64,000 nucleotides of DNA from Burkholderia pyrrocinia (GCF_001028665.1 NZ_CP011503.1:124001-188000), one strand, 5' to 3'. Shown: positions 18,852 to 27,880, counted from the first letter of the stretch. The notes: a model not told the origin generated them from the sequence alone. Made by a program: numbers and translations.

Positions 18852-20369
18852 TCAGGGCTCCAGATGGAGTTCCTGGATCTTGCGCGTGATCGTGTTGCGG
18901 CCAATGCCGAGCCGCTCCGCGGCCTCGACCTTGCGGCCGCGCGTGAAGTCGAGCGCCTCGCGAATCACGGCCGCTTCGAAGCGGCGCGCGAGCTCGTCCA
19001 TCACGTCGGCCGAGTTCTCGCGCAACAGCCGCGCGACTTCGGTGCGCAGCCCGTGCTCCCACAGCGGATAGCCGGCCGGCGCACCGCCGTTCGGCGCGGC
19101 CGCGACAGGCGCGGACGCCATCGGTGCCGCACCGATCGCCGGTTGCGCGAACGCCGCATCGCCGCCGCTGCCGTGTCCATCCGCACCGTCGCCCGTCGCG
19201 ACCACCGGCGCACCGGCCGGCACGAGGTCGGGCGGCAGGTCCTTGATCTCGACCGTCTGCGCGGGCGCCATCACGGTCAGCCAGTTCGCGAGGTTCTCGA
19301 GCTGCCGCACGTTGCCGGGAAACGCCAGAGACGTCAGGTACGCCAGCGCATCGTCGGACACGCGCTTCGGCTCGACGCCGAGATCGCGTGCGCTCTTCTG
19401 CAGGAAGTGGCGCGTGAGCAGCGCGATGTCCTCGCTGCGTTCGCGCAGCGGCGGCAGGCGCAGCCGGATCACGTTGAGCCGGTGGTAAAGATCCTCGCGG
19501 AACAGCCCCTGCCGCACGCGCGATTCGAGATTCTGGTGCGTCGCGGCGATCACGCGCACGTTCGCGCGCAGCGGGTTGTGCCCGCCGACCCGATAGAACT
19601 GCCCGTCCGACAGCACGCGCAGCAGGCGCGTCTGCAGGTCGAACGGCATGTCGCCGATTTCGTCGAGGAACAGCGTGCCGTTCTCGGCCTGCTCGAAGCG
19701 GCCCTGCCGCGTCGTCTGCGCGCCGGTGAACGCGCCGCGCTCATGGCCGAACAGCTCGGATTCGAGCAGGTCCTTCGGAATCGCCGCGGTGTTCAGCGCG
19801 ATGAACGGCCCGTTCGCACGCGGGCTGTGACGGTGCAGCGCACGCGCGACGAGCTCCTTGCCGGTGCCCGACTCGCCCGTGATCAGCACGGTCGCCGCCG
19901 AATGCGACAGGCGGCCGATCGCGCGGAACATGTCCTGCATCGCGGGCGCCTGGCCGAGCATCTCGGGCGCCTCGGCCACGCGCTCGTCCTGCGGCGCGCC
20001 GCCGCGCAGGCTTTCCTCGACCGCGCGGCGGATCAGCTCGACCGCCTTGTCGACGTCGAACGGCTTCGCGAGATATTCGAACGCGCCGCCCTGGAACGCC
20101 GCGACGGCGCTGTCGAGATCGGAGAACGCGGTCATGATGATGACGGGCAGGCCCGGCAGCCGCTCGTGCATCGCCTGCAGCAACTCGAGGCCCGAGCCGC
20201 CCGGCATCCGGATGTCGGACACGAGCACCTGCGGCGTCTCGTGGTCGAGCGCGGCCAGCGCATCGCGCACGTTCGCGAAGCTCTTCGTCGCGAAGCTGTC
20301 CCGGGCGAGTGCCTTTTCAAGCACCCAGCGGATCGATTGGTCGTCGTCTACTATCCAGATCGGCTTCAT
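18852..20369 (-). CDS. ntrC: Nitrogen regulator NtrC (NRI), sigma-54 activator
   Basis: A 505-residue response regulator. The receiver domain has Asp52 in [12 protein letters not shown]. The AAA+ domain holds Walker A GESGTGKE, the sigma-54 contact loop ERGAFTGAQ and Walker [10 protein letters not shown]. The C-terminal Fis-type helix-turn-helix reads [22 protein letters not shown]. The family usually has about 470 residues; the extra length is a Gly/Ala/Pro-rich linker (about 385-435) before the DNA-binding domain. It is phosphorylated by NtrB, encoded 46 bp upstream in the same direction. The likely target next door is the sigma-54 promoter of glnA. Confidence 0.96.
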   Translation of the reverse strand: MKPIWIVDDDQSIRWVLEKALARDSFATKSFANVRDALAALDHETPQVLVSDIRMPGGSGLELLQAMHERLPGLPVIIMTAFSDLDSAVAAFQGGAFEYLAKPFDVDKAVELIRRAVEESLRGGAPQDERVAEAPEMLGQAPAMQDMFRAIGRLSHSAATVLITGESGTGKELVARALHRHSPRANGPFIALNTAAIPKDLLESELFGHERGAFTGAQTTRQGRFEQAENGTLFLDEIGDMPFDLQTRLLRVLSDGQFYRVGGHNPLRANVRVIAATHQNLESRVRQGLFREDLYHRLNVIRLRLPPLRERSEDIALLTRHFLQKSARDLGVEPKRVSDDALAYLTSLAFPGNVRQLENLANWLTVMAPAQTVEIKDLPPDLVPAGAPVVATGDGADGHGSGGDAAFAQPAIGAAPMASAPVAAAPNGGAPAGYPLWEHGLRTEVARLLRENSADVMDELARRFEAAVIREALDFTRGRKVEAAERLGIGRNTITRKIQELHLEP

Positions 20370-20415
20370 AGGTCGGTCAGGTATGGGTGAATCCGGTGAA
20401 TCGTGCTGTTACCGC

Positions 20416-21558
20416 TCAATGGTCGAGCGGCAGCAGAATCTGAAATTCGGTACGTCCGGGCCGGCTCTCGACCTCGATCATCCCGTCGTGCTGCTGCACG
20501 AACGTCTGCGCGAGCGTGAGCCCTAGCCCGCTGCCATCTTCGCGCCCGGACACGAGCGGATAGAAGATCCGGTCGCGGATCTCTTCCGGAATGCCGGGCC
20601 CGTTGTCGATCACGTGCAAGTCCAGTGCCAGCTTGTACAGGCGCTTCGCGATCGTGATCTTGCGCGCGATGCGGGTGCGCAGCTCGATCTTCGCGTCGCC
20701 CTGCGCGATCCGCTCGCGCAGCGCCTGCGCCGCATTGCGCACGATGTTGAGCAGCGCCTGGATCAGTTGCTCCTTGTCGCCGCGCAGGTCCGGCACGCTC
20801 ACGTCGTAGTCGCGCTCGATCGTGAGCCCGCGCGGGAATTCCGCAAGCATCACCGCGCGCACGCGTTCGCACACTTCATGAATGTTCACGTCGCCGACGA
20901 TGTGCGGATGCCGGTGCGGCTCCAGCAACCGGTCGACGAGCGTCTGCAGGCGATCGGACTCCTTGATGATCACCTGCGTGTATTCGCGCAACTCGCCGCG
21001 CTCGCGCTCGCCGAGCTCGAATTCGAGCAGCTGGGCTGCGCCGCGAATTCCGCCGAGCGGGTTCTTGATCTCGTGCGCGAGGTTGCGGATCAGTTGCTTG
21101 TTGACCGCGGTCAGGTCGTGGATGCGCTCCTCGCGATCGGTGCGCGACTGCCGCTCGTTCTCGAACAGCTCGACGAGCACGAAATCGGGCGCGGTCTCGA
21201 GGAAACCGACGATCGCATGCACGTGCAGCGGTTCGCGGCCGGGCCGGTCGAGCACGGTATCGAGGTGCGTCGCGTGAAAACGCTCCTCGCCGATCGCGGT
21301 GATCGTCGACGCGAGCTCGTTCGCGTTCGGAAAAATCTCGCCCCACGGCCGCTGCGCGAGCTGCCGGCGCGAGATGTCGAGCATCGCCTCAGCGGACGGG
21401 TTCGCGAACGCGATCCGCAGTGTCTTGCGGTCGAGCACGATCACGACCGTCGGCAACGCTTCCAGCCCCGCAAGCAGGCCCGACCGCGCGAGCCGCTCGT
21501 CGTCCGTCAGTCGCTCGGGCTGCCCCGTTTTCGCCTTGATCAGATTCTTCAGAACCAT
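20416..21558 (-). CDS. ntrB: Nitrogen sensor kinase/phosphatase NtrB (NRII)
   Basis: A 380-residue cytosolic kinase. The N-terminal PAS domain (about 25-140) is followed by HisKA with the motif NLAHEIKNPLGGIRG carrying the phosphorylated His, then the HATPase domain with NIVRNAAQAL, DNGPGI and GSGLGLTLAQ. There are no membrane segments. NtrB is normally switched between kinase and phosphatase activity by PII according to nitrogen state. The gene lies 161 bp after glnA, beyond a terminator, and 46 bp before ntrC, so ntrBC probably depends on partial read-through plus its own weak promoter. Confidence 0.95.
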   Translation of the reverse strand: MVLKNLIKAKTGQPERLTDDERLARSGLLAGLEALPTVVIVLDRKTLRIAFANPSAEAMLDISRRQLAQRPWGEIFPNANELASTITAIGEERFHATHLDTVLDRPGREPLHVHAIVGFLETAPDFVLVELFENERQSRTDREERIHDLTAVNKQLIRNLAHEIKNPLGGIRGAAQLLEFELGERERGELREYTQVIIKESDRLQTLVDRLLEPHRHPHIVGDVNIHEVCERVRAVMLAEFPRGLTIERDYDVSVPDLRGDKEQLIQALLNIVRNAAQALRERIAQGDAKIELRTRIARKITIAKRLYKLALDLHVIDNGPGIPEEIRDRIFYPLVSGREDGSGLGLTLAQTFVQQHDGMIEVESRPGRTEFQILLPLDH

Positions 21559-21606
21559 CTGCGTGCTTGTCGCGCCTCAACGGGCCAGAAAATGAAAATC
21601 GTCGGA

Positions 21607-21638
21607 ACAAAAAAGGGACGGCTGGACGCCGTCCCCTT
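21607..21638 (-). terminator. Terminator between glnA and ntrB
   Basis: On the minus strand, stem arms 21635-21628 and 21622-21615 (GGGACGGC/GCCGTCCC) enclose a 5-nt loop and are followed by TTTTTTGTT. It should end most glnA transcripts and reduce ntrBC expression relative to glnA. Confidence 0.88.
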
Positions 21639-21719
21639 TCAGACTCCGCTGTTCCCGCCGCAGCCTGCGCGACGGGAACGAACCGGCAAAACGGCGCTGA
21701 ATCGAAGCGCCATCGCCGA

Positions 21720-23135
21720 TTACAGCGAGTAGTACATCTCGAACTCGATCGGGTGCGTCGTCATGCGGAACTTCGCCAGCTCCTGCTCCTTCAGCGCGAG
21801 GTACGCATCGATCATGCCGTCCGTGAACACGCCACCGCGCGTCAGGAACTCGCGATCCTTGTCGAGCGCTTCGAGTGCCTGGTCGAGGCCCGCGCAGACG
21901 GTCGGGATCTTTGCATCCTCTTCCGGCGGCAGGTCGTACAGGTTCTTGTCGGCTGCTTCGCCCGGATGGATCTTGTTCTGGATCCCGTCGAGGCCGGCCA
22001 TCATCAGCGCCGTGAAGCACAGGTACGGGTTCGCCATCGGATCCGGGAAGCGCGTTTCGATACGGCGGCCCTTCGGGTTCGACACGTGCGGAATGCGGAT
22101 CGATGCCGAACGGTTGCGTGCCGAGTAGGCCAGCTTGACCGGTGCTTCGAAGTGCGGGACCAGACGCTTGTACGAGTTCGTCGTCGGGTTCGTGATCGCG
22201 TTCAGTGCACGGGCGTGCTTGATGATGCCGCCGATGTAGAACAGCGCCAGTTCCGACAGGCCGGCGTAGCCGTTGCCCGCGAACAGGTTCTGGCCGTCCT
22301 TCCAGATCGACTGGTGAACGTGCATGCCCGAACCGTTGTCGCCGACGACCGGCTTCGGCATGAACGTCGCCGTCTTGCCGTACGAGTGCGCGACGTTATG
22401 GATGATGTACTTCGACCATTGCGTCCAGTCGGCGCGCTGCACGAGCGTCGAGAACTTCGTGCCGATTTCGTTCTGGCCCTGGCCCGCCACTTCGTGGTGG
22501 TGCACTTCGACCGGGATGCCGAGCTGTTCGAGCAGCAGGCACATTTCCGAACGGATGTCCTGGAACGTGTCGACCGGCGCGACCGGGAAGTAGCCGCCCT
22601 TCGTGCCCGGACGGTGGCCCGTGTTGCCGCCTTCGAATTCCTTGCCGGCCGACCACGGTGCTTCTTCCGAGTTGATCTTCACGAAGCAGCCCGACATGTC
22701 CGTGTTCCACTGGACCGAGTCGAAAATGAAGAATTCCGGTTCCGGACCGAAATAGGCCGTGTCGCCGATGCCCGTGCTCTTCAGGTACGCTTCGCCGCGC
22801 TTCGCGAGCGAACGCGGATCGCGCTCGTAGCCCTTGCCGTCGGCCGGTTCGACCACGTCGCAGGTCAGCACGAGGGTCGACTCTTCATAGAACGGGTCGA
22901 TGAATGCGGCGGTCGGGTCCGGCATGAGCAGCATGTCCGACGCCTCGATGCCCTTCCAGCCCGCGATCGACGAACCGTCGAATGCATGACCGCTTTCGAA
23001 CTTGTCTTCGTCAAACGCCGAAACCGGCACCGACACGTGCTGTTCCTTGCCGCGCGTATCCGTGAAGCGGAAATCGACAAACTTGACGTCCTCGTCCTTC
23101 ACGAGCTGCATGACGTCGGCGACGGTTTTACTCAT
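21720..23135 (-). CDS. glnA: Glutamine synthetase type I
   Basis: A 471-residue dodecameric enzyme that forms glutamine from glutamate, ammonia and ATP, the entry point of ammonia assimilation. Signatures include [17 protein letters not shown], the metal/ATP motif [16 protein letters not shown] and, near residue 400, NLYDLPPEE with the tyrosine adenylylated by GlnE. The length is typical of GSI-beta. The ATG follows AGAGG at normal spacing. It is the first gene of the glnA-ntrB-ntrC region, with a sigma-54 promoter near 23247-23262 and NtrC-type dyads further upstream. A second, polyamine-related homologue lies at 42682-44019. Confidence 0.97.
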   Translation of the reverse strand: MSKTVADVMQLVKDEDVKFVDFRFTDTRGKEQHVSVPVSAFDEDKFESGHAFDGSSIAGWKGIEASDMLLMPDPTAAFIDPFYEESTLVLTCDVVEPADGKGYERDPRSLAKRGEAYLKSTGIGDTAYFGPEPEFFIFDSVQWNTDMSGCFVKINSEEAPWSAGKEFEGGNTGHRPGTKGGYFPVAPVDTFQDIRSEMCLLLEQLGIPVEVHHHEVAGQGQNEIGTKFSTLVQRADWTQWSKYIIHNVAHSYGKTATFMPKPVVGDNGSGMHVHQSIWKDGQNLFAGNGYAGLSELALFYIGGIIKHARALNAITNPTTNSYKRLVPHFEAPVKLAYSARNRSASIRIPHVSNPKGRRIETRFPDPMANPYLCFTALMMAGLDGIQNKIHPGEAADKNLYDLPPEEDAKIPTVCAGLDQALEALDKDREFLTRGGVFTDGMIDAYLALKEQELAKFRMTTHPIEFEMYYSL

Positions 23136-23246
23136 AACCTCTTCTCCTGATTGAACAATTCCGGCGGACTGGGAACCGCCTCGTTTATCGAGCTGATCGG
23201 GGTCTTGCTTTGGCGCAGCGCGCCCCGATTCGACCGAAACCTATAA

Positions 23247-23262
23247 AGCAGCTTCCGTGCCA
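23247..23262 (-). promoter_or_regulatory. Sigma-54 promoter of glnA
   Basis: The minus strand reads TGGCACGGAAGCTGCT. It matches the sigma-54 consensus TGGCACG-N4-TTGCW at every fixed base except the first of the -12 element (C for T). Transcription would start near 23237, about 100 nt before the glnA ATG. The presence of ntrBC in the same cluster supports NtrC-activated expression. Confidence 0.82.
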
Positions 23263-23361
23263 CCCATGTGCAAGACCGGCGCGAATCGCGCCGGCGCTCG
23301 CCGCGACGGGGCTGTGCTGCGCAATTCCGGGGCCCGGCGCCGCACCGGCCGCCAACCGATG

Positions 23362-23376
23362 GCACCGCCGTGGTGC
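23362..23376. promoter_or_regulatory. NtrC-binding site, proximal
   Basis: GCACC-GCCGT-GGTGC is a perfect dyad fitting the NtrC consensus GCAC-Y-N5-R-GTGC. Its centre is about 130 bp upstream of the predicted sigma-54 start, a normal enhancer distance. Confidence 0.75.
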
Positions 23377-23431
23377 AATCGTCGCGATGCGCCGCGCCCG
23401 CGGAATCATTCTGGTGCATGCAGGCCATTCT

Positions 23432-23446
23432 GCACTCTTTTGGTGA
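23432..23446. promoter_or_regulatory. NtrC-binding site, distal (imperfect)
   Basis: GCACT-CTTTT-GGTGA fits the NtrC dyad with one mismatch, 70 bp beyond the perfect site. Paired sites are common at glnA enhancers because NtrC acts as an oligomer. Confidence 0.5.
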
Positions 23447-23541
23447 ACGCGTGTGCGGTGCGTGCACCGTGCCGCATGCGGACGTCCGTGCCACGACACC
23501 GCGCTAGAATGTTTGTTTGAACGACAAGGAGACTCCCCGCC

Positions 23542-24006
23542 ATGAGTACGCTCGACCAGCTTTACGCGAAGGCCGACGAACGCCGCGCCCAAGGCGCGCT
23601 CAACTACGCCGGCGCACTGCTGCCGGTCGAGGCATTCGAACTGCTGCAGCTCGACCCGTCGGCGCGCCTCGTCGACGTGCGCACCCGCGCCGAGCTCGAC
23701 TGGATCGGCCGCCCGCTCGTCGGCGACGGCCAGTACCTGCACCTCGAATGGACGCGCTACCCGGGCGGCGTGCCGAACGCCGAATTCGTCAACGAACTGA
23801 AGGCGGCCATCGCGCCCGATACGCCCGTGCTGTTCCTGTGCCGCAGCGCCGCGCGCTCGAAGCTCGCCGCGGTCGCGTCGTCGCAGGCCGGCTTCACGAA
23901 GGCGTTCGACCTGCTCGAAGGCTTCGAGGGTGCAAAGGACGCCGAAGGCCACCGCAAGACGGTCGACGGCTGGTGCTTCCGCAAACTGCCGTGGATCGGC
24001 GCCTGA
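23542..24006 (+). CDS. Rhodanese-domain protein
   Basis: A 154-residue single-domain sulfurtransferase-like protein. The first rhodanese motif is LVDVRTRAELDWIG. The active-site loop CRSAARS, with catalytic Cys100, has the 6-residue loop expected for sulfur rather than phosphate chemistry. The natural acceptor is unknown. It has no signal peptide. The ATG follows AAGGAGACTCCCC, a good ribosome-binding site. It is a single gene, divergent from glnA and closed by a terminator. Confidence 0.9.
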   Translation: MSTLDQLYAKADERRAQGALNYAGALLPVEAFELLQLDPSARLVDVRTRAELDWIGRPLVGDGQYLHLEWTRYPGGVPNAEFVNELKAAIAPDTPVLFLCRSAARSKLAAVASSQAGFTKAFDLLEGFEGAKDAEGHRKTVDGWCFRKLPWIGA

Positions 24007-24069
24007 CGGCGCGCGTTCCCGACCGGTTGCGACAACCCCATCGTCGAGCCGGGCGATGACATGCCGATG

Positions 24070-24099
24070 ACGGGCCGCGTTGCGCGGCCCGTTGCTTTT
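24070..24099 (+). terminator. Terminator of the rhodanese gene
   Basis: ACGGGCCGCG (24070-24079) and CGCGGCCCGT (24083-24092) pair around TTG and are followed by TGCTTTTT. Confidence 0.85.
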
Positions 24100-24110
24100 T
24101 GGGCGGTGGG

Positions 24111-24926
24111 TCAGGCGCGCGGCGTGTCGGGCTCGACGACGTCGCCGCCGAGCAGGTGCACGCCTTCGCGCAGCTTCACGAACGCGGCCGCGACCGCTTC
24201 CGGCTCGCCTTTCACGCCGAGGTCGATGTGACGGCGCGCATAGATGCCGCCCCGCTCCGCGTCGCCCACGCTCGGCAGGCTGAACACGCGCACGCCCGGG
24301 AAGTCGCGCTCGATGCGCTCCATCAGCGGCGTGAGCGTCGATTCCGGCAATTCGAACACGTACAGCGAACGCTCCGCGTGCGGCGTCGCGTGATGCAGGT
24401 GCGCGTATTTCGTATCGAGCACCCATTCGATCATCGGCCAGGCCATCACCGGGAAGCCCGGCACGAAGTGCAGATCGCCGACCGAGAAGCCCGGAATCCG
24501 GTTGTAGCCGTTCGGGATGATCGTCGCGCCGACCGGGAACACGCCCATGTTGAAGCGGTGCTGGTTCTCCGGCGAATCGAAGTCGACCGGCGTGGCCGGA
24601 TCGCCGTGGGTTTCCCGGATCCGCTCCGAGATCAGCACCTTCGCTTCCGGATGCAGTTCGAGCGGCACGCCGAGCGCGGCGGCCGCGCACTGGCGCGTGT
24701 GGTCGTCCGGCGTCGCGCCGATGCCGCCCGTCGAGAACACGATGTCGCCCGACGCGATCGCGCGTGCGAGCGTCGCCGTGATGCGCGCCGGATCGTCGCC
24801 GACGTATTCGGCCCAGTCGAGCGCGAGGCCGCGCGCGCCGAGCAGCTCGATGACCTTCGCCAGATGCTTGTCCTGCCGGCGGCCCGAGAGGATTTCGTCG
24901 CCGATGATGATGATGCCGATGCTCAT
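24111..24926 (-). CDS. Molybdopterin-binding-domain protein, CinA N-terminal-like
   Basis: A 271-residue protein with the MoCF/MogA fold: IGIIIIGDEILSGRRQDKH at the N-terminus and FSTGGIGATPDDHT in the middle are its signatures, followed by VPGFPVMAWPM. It equals the N-terminal half of CinA and lacks the nicotinamide-nucleotide amidase domain. Standalone proteins of this type are usually called competence/damage-inducible protein A homologues. The biochemical role is uncertain. Its ATG overlaps the stop of the upstream membrane-protein gene (24923-24926), so the two are translationally coupled. The frame is open further upstream, but the Met at 24926 begins the fold exactly. Confidence 0.85.
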   Translation of the reverse strand: MSIGIIIIGDEILSGRRQDKHLAKVIELLGARGLALDWAEYVGDDPARITATLARAIASGDIVFSTGGIGATPDDHTRQCAAAALGVPLELHPEAKVLISERIRETHGDPATPVDFDSPENQHRFNMGVFPVGATIIPNGYNRIPGFSVGDLHFVPGFPVMAWPMIEWVLDTKYAHLHHATPHAERSLYVFELPESTLTPLMERIERDFPGVRVFSLPSVGDAERGGIYARRHIDLGVKGEPEAVAAAFVKLREGVHLLGGDVVEPDTPRA

Positions 24927-25756
24927 GCCTGCCCCATGTCGATTGCGGTGGCGCGCGCGCTCGCGCTCGCGCGCAGGTCCTCCAGCGCGCGCAGGCAATA
25001 GTGCCCGAACCACAGCGCCGAGAAGACGAGGATGAAAGCGTAAACCCAGATCATGGCCGCCGCGACGAACGGAAACAGCACCATCATCCAGACCGACGAT
25101 ACCCACACGAAGGTCGGCACGGTGCCGAGCAGCCCGGTCGCGACGCCGATGCCGATCAGCGGCCAGCGGTGCTGCTTCACGAGCGCGCGACGCTCGTCGC
25201 GGCTCGCGTGCAGCGCGAGCGCGTCGTAGGTCATCACGCGGTACGTGAGCCAGCCCCAGATCACCGGCGGCAGCAGCGCGAAGAACGGCGGGATCAGCCA
25301 CAGCGGGATCGTGACGACGAGCACGACGACACCGGCCAGCGCCGCCCCCAGCGAATTGAACACGCTGCCGAGGAAGGTGCCGCCCCGCTTCGCCTCGAGC
25401 GCCGCGAACTGCCGGTTCGACAGGTGCTTGATCACGACCGGCATCGAAATCGTCGCGATCAGCAGCAGCACGGTCAGCACGATCAGCGGGATCGCGAGCG
25501 ACACGACCACGAACGGTGCGACGACCGCATGCAGCTGCGACATGCCGATCGCGTCGAACGCGCGATACAGCGCGGCCGTCAGCACGAAGCCGTCGAGCGC
25601 GCCGCGCGCGGCGTCGATCAGCGTCTGCCACGAGAACCACAGCAAGACGCCCCACAGGACGGCCGAGACGAGGAACGGCATCAGGGTGAGCCAGAGCATG
25701 CGCGGATGCAATGCGCTCGCCAATGCCCGGACGAAGGAGCGCAGCAAGTCGTTCAT
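24923..25756 (-). CDS. EI24-domain integral membrane protein (CysZ-like family)
   Basis: A 277-residue inner-membrane protein with about six hydrophobic segments, among them LWLTLMPFLVSAVLWGVLLWF near the start, VVAPFVVVSLAIPLIVLTVLLL and FPFVAAAMIWVYAFILVFSALWF. The pattern matches the EI24/CysZ domain family, some of whose members take up sulfate; the role here is unknown. I place the start at 25756 (MNDLLRSFVRALAS) because upstream residues in the frame are unrelated to a membrane protein. It overlaps the downstream molybdopterin-domain gene by 4 bp. Confidence 0.8.
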   Translation of the reverse strand: MNDLLRSFVRALASALHPRMLWLTLMPFLVSAVLWGVLLWFSWQTLIDAARGALDGFVLTAALYRAFDAIGMSQLHAVVAPFVVVSLAIPLIVLTVLLLIATISMPVVIKHLSNRQFAALEAKRGGTFLGSVFNSLGAALAGVVVLVVTIPLWLIPPFFALLPPVIWGWLTYRVMTYDALALHASRDERRALVKQHRWPLIGIGVATGLLGTVPTFVWVSSVWMMVLFPFVAAAMIWVYAFILVFSALWFGHYCLRALEDLRASASARATAIDMGQA

Positions 25757-25796
25757 GCGAGCCTGTATGGACGGAGAAAAACGGGGAAAGGATAAA

Positions 25797-25838
25797 CCAC
25801 GCGGCCCGCATGCGCCAAAGCGCATGCGGGCCGCGTGG
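25797..25838 (-). terminator. Long perfect hairpin, probable terminator of the fatty-acid-hydroxylase-like gene
   Basis: Two perfect 18-nt arms (25797-25814 and 25821-25838) enclose CCAAAG. Leftward the stem is followed by TTTATCCTTTCC, a moderately U-rich tract. It sits 29 bp after the stop of the gene at 25868 and before the EI24 gene, and probably separates the two transcription units. Confidence 0.7.
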
Positions 25839-25867
25839 GAGAGCCGTTCAACGGGAGTGTGGCCGGG

Positions 25868-26842
25868 TCAGGCCGACGCCGCGCCGCGCTTCGCGGGGAA
25901 CAGGCGCCGGAAGATCCGCACGAACGCGAGGCCGTGCTGCGCCCAGAAGCCTTCGCCGTAGGACACGCCCTCGACCTGCTCGCGGATGCCGGTCGGCTCG
26001 ACCGTGCGGTTCCACGACGCGGTGCCGAACATCATGTCCCACCACGGGAACAGCACGCCGAAGTTGCAGCCGTACTTGGTGCCTTCGTGGCCGTAGCCGA
26101 CCGCATGGTGGCGCCGGTGGAAGATCGGGCTCACGAGCAGGCGCTCGCCGAGCCAGCCGAACGACAGCCGTGCATTCGTGTGCTGAATGCTCTGCATGAA
26201 GTTCGTGAACGCGGTCAGCACGACGAACTGCGACGGCGTCACGCCGATCACGAGCGCGATCGACGCGAAAAAGCACGACTGGATCACGTCGTCGAGCAGG
26301 TGGTTGCGGTCGTCGCACCACAGCGACATCTGCCGCTGGCTGTGATGCACGGCGTGCAGCTCCCACCAGATGCCGAACTTGTGCTGCCAGCGGTGATACC
26401 AGTAGCCGGCGAAGTCGAGCACGACGAGATAGATCGCGAACGCGACGATCGGCTGCGAGGTCACGCCCGGCCACAGATAGTCGAGATTGACGTTCGCGAC
26501 GCCGTGCAGGCGCAGCCATGCCTGGAAGCTGTCGAACACCGGCTGCAGCGCGAAGAAGAAGAACAGCGCGTAGATGCCGAGCTTCGAGATCGCCGTGTAG
26601 ATCACGTCGACCCGCACGGCGCGGCGGTTCTTCCAGCGCTCGACCGGCAGCAGCGCCTCGAGCGGGCGCAGCAGCGCGAACATCAGCACCATCTGCAGCG
26701 CGCCGATGATCACCCAGTACAGCGCGTCGTAGGTGTCCTCGTCATAGCCCATCAGGTTGAACTTGAAGAGGAGCGGCTGCACGACATCGACGTACAGCCA
26801 GGTCTGGATGTCCGACACGAACGCATCGATCAGGTGCAGCAT
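25868..26842 (-). CDS. Sterol desaturase/fatty acid hydroxylase superfamily membrane protein
   Basis: A 324-residue membrane di-iron enzyme candidate. The histidine clusters of the superfamily are intact: HRWQHK, HAVHHSQRQ and HRRHHAVGYGHEG. These ligate two irons for O2-dependent hydroxylation or desaturation of a lipid substrate. Hydrophobic segments flank the clusters (for example VIIGALQMVLMFALL and LGIYALFFFFALQPVF). The substrate is not evident. It lies 16 bp after the YVTN-repeat gene in the same direction, so the two are probably co-transcribed. A long hairpin follows. Confidence 0.88.
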   Translation of the reverse strand: MLHLIDAFVSDIQTWLYVDVVQPLLFKFNLMGYDEDTYDALYWVIIGALQMVLMFALLRPLEALLPVERWKNRRAVRVDVIYTAISKLGIYALFFFFALQPVFDSFQAWLRLHGVANVNLDYLWPGVTSQPIVAFAIYLVVLDFAGYWYHRWQHKFGIWWELHAVHHSQRQMSLWCDDRNHLLDDVIQSCFFASIALVIGVTPSQFVVLTAFTNFMQSIQHTNARLSFGWLGERLLVSPIFHRRHHAVGYGHEGTKYGCNFGVLFPWWDMMFGTASWNRTVEPTGIREQVEGVSYGEGFWAQHGLAFVRIFRRLFPAKRGAASA

Positions 26843-26858
26843 CGTTCGCCTCCACCCG

Positions 26859-27848
26859 TCACGCGCCGTTCGCCGCCTTCCACGGCGCGCGGTCGTAGAA
26901 GTAGATGCCGTGCGGCGAGCGGCCGACTGCGATCGTCTGCACCAGCTTGCGCGACGAGAGGTCGATGATCCCGACCTTCTTCGCGAAGCGGAACGTGACC
27001 CACAGCGTCTTCTTGTCGGCCGACAGCTCCATGTCGTCGGGGCCCGGCAGCAGGCCGGTGATGTCGCCGACGTTGGTGAGCGTGTTCTCGTCGATGATGC
27101 TGATCGTGTTCGCGACCCGATTCGTGATCGCGACGTGCGTGCCGTCGGCGAGCGAGCGGAAGTTGTGCGCGCCGTTGCCCGTGTGGATCTGCTTGACGAT
27201 CTTCTGGTTGCGCCAGTCGACCACCGCGACGTAATCCGCGCCGGTCATCCCGACGAGCAGGAATTTGTCGTCCGGCGTGAGCCACAGGCCCGCCGGCACC
27301 TTGCCGACCGGCATCTTCCACTTGACCGTCTGGGTAGCGAGGTCGACCGCCGCGATCTCGCCGGACACCTGCAGCGACACGAGCACCGTCTTGCTGTCCT
27401 TCGTAAACGCGAGGTGGCTCGGCATCACCGCGAGCGGCAGGCGCTTCGCGATCTTCACGTCACGGCCGTCGTAGCTGTAGATGTCGAGGCGATCGAGGCG
27501 CAGCCCGGTCGACACGAACCACTTGTGATCGGGCGAGAAGCCGAGCTGGTACGGATCCTCAATGCCTTCGACCGTGCGTTGCAGCTTGCCCGTCTTCGGA
27601 TCGACGAACATCAGGCTGTTCGAGACCGAATTCGCGACGATCAGCGACGAATTGTCGGGCGTCGCCATCAGGTGATGCGGTTCCTTGCCGGTCGGCATCG
27701 TGCCGACGACCTCGCGAGTCTGCTGGTCGATCAGGGAAAGCGTCGCTTCGGCCGAATTGAGGACGATCACGTTATTCGCGTGTGCGGCGGGCGCCAGCAC
27801 GGCGGCGGCCAGCGCGAGCGTGCGGCCGAGGGAAAGGAAAGTGCGCAT
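26859..27848 (-). CDS. Periplasmic YVTN-type beta-propeller repeat protein
   Basis: A 329-residue exported protein. A Sec signal peptide MRTFLSLGRTLALAAAVLAP ends at AHA (about residue 24). The mature part consists of repeated blades of about 40 residues, such as IDQQTREVVGTMPTGKEPHHL, VDLATQTVKWKMPVGKVPAG and IDLSSRKLVQTIAVGRSPHG. This is the YVTN/NHL-like propeller, usually a binding or scaffold fold; no catalytic motif is visible. A -10 box TACAAT (minus, 27881-27876) lies 27 bp upstream. It is followed at 16 bp by the fatty-acid-hydroxylase-like gene. Confidence 0.85.
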   Translation of the reverse strand: MRTFLSLGRTLALAAAVLAPAAHANNVIVLNSAEATLSLIDQQTREVVGTMPTGKEPHHLMATPDNSSLIVANSVSNSLMFVDPKTGKLQRTVEGIEDPYQLGFSPDHKWFVSTGLRLDRLDIYSYDGRDVKIAKRLPLAVMPSHLAFTKDSKTVLVSLQVSGEIAAVDLATQTVKWKMPVGKVPAGLWLTPDDKFLLVGMTGADYVAVVDWRNQKIVKQIHTGNGAHNFRSLADGTHVAITNRVANTISIIDENTLTNVGDITGLLPGPDDMELSADKKTLWVTFRFAKKVGIIDLSSRKLVQTIAVGRSPHGIYFYDRAPWKAANGA

Positions 27849-27880
27849 GAAGACTCACGTCGTGGAACAACCGTCATTGT

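Larger units (their letters stand above)
23136..23541. other. Intergenic control region between glnA and the rhodanese gene
   Basis: About 400 bp without a convincing gene. It contains the minus-strand sigma-54 promoter and at least two NtrC-type dyads for glnA, listed separately. A GGTGC-GT-GCACC dyad at about 23456-23467 may be a further site. On the + side TAGAAT (23505-23510) could be the -10 box of the rhodanese gene. Short open frames here are GC-frame artefacts. Confidence 0.6.

Noticed and set aside
23456..23467. GGTGC-GT-GCACC dyad as a third NtrC site
   Set aside because: The half-sites face outward and spacing is only 2 bp, unlike GCAC-N7-GTGC; kept only as a note in the region entry.
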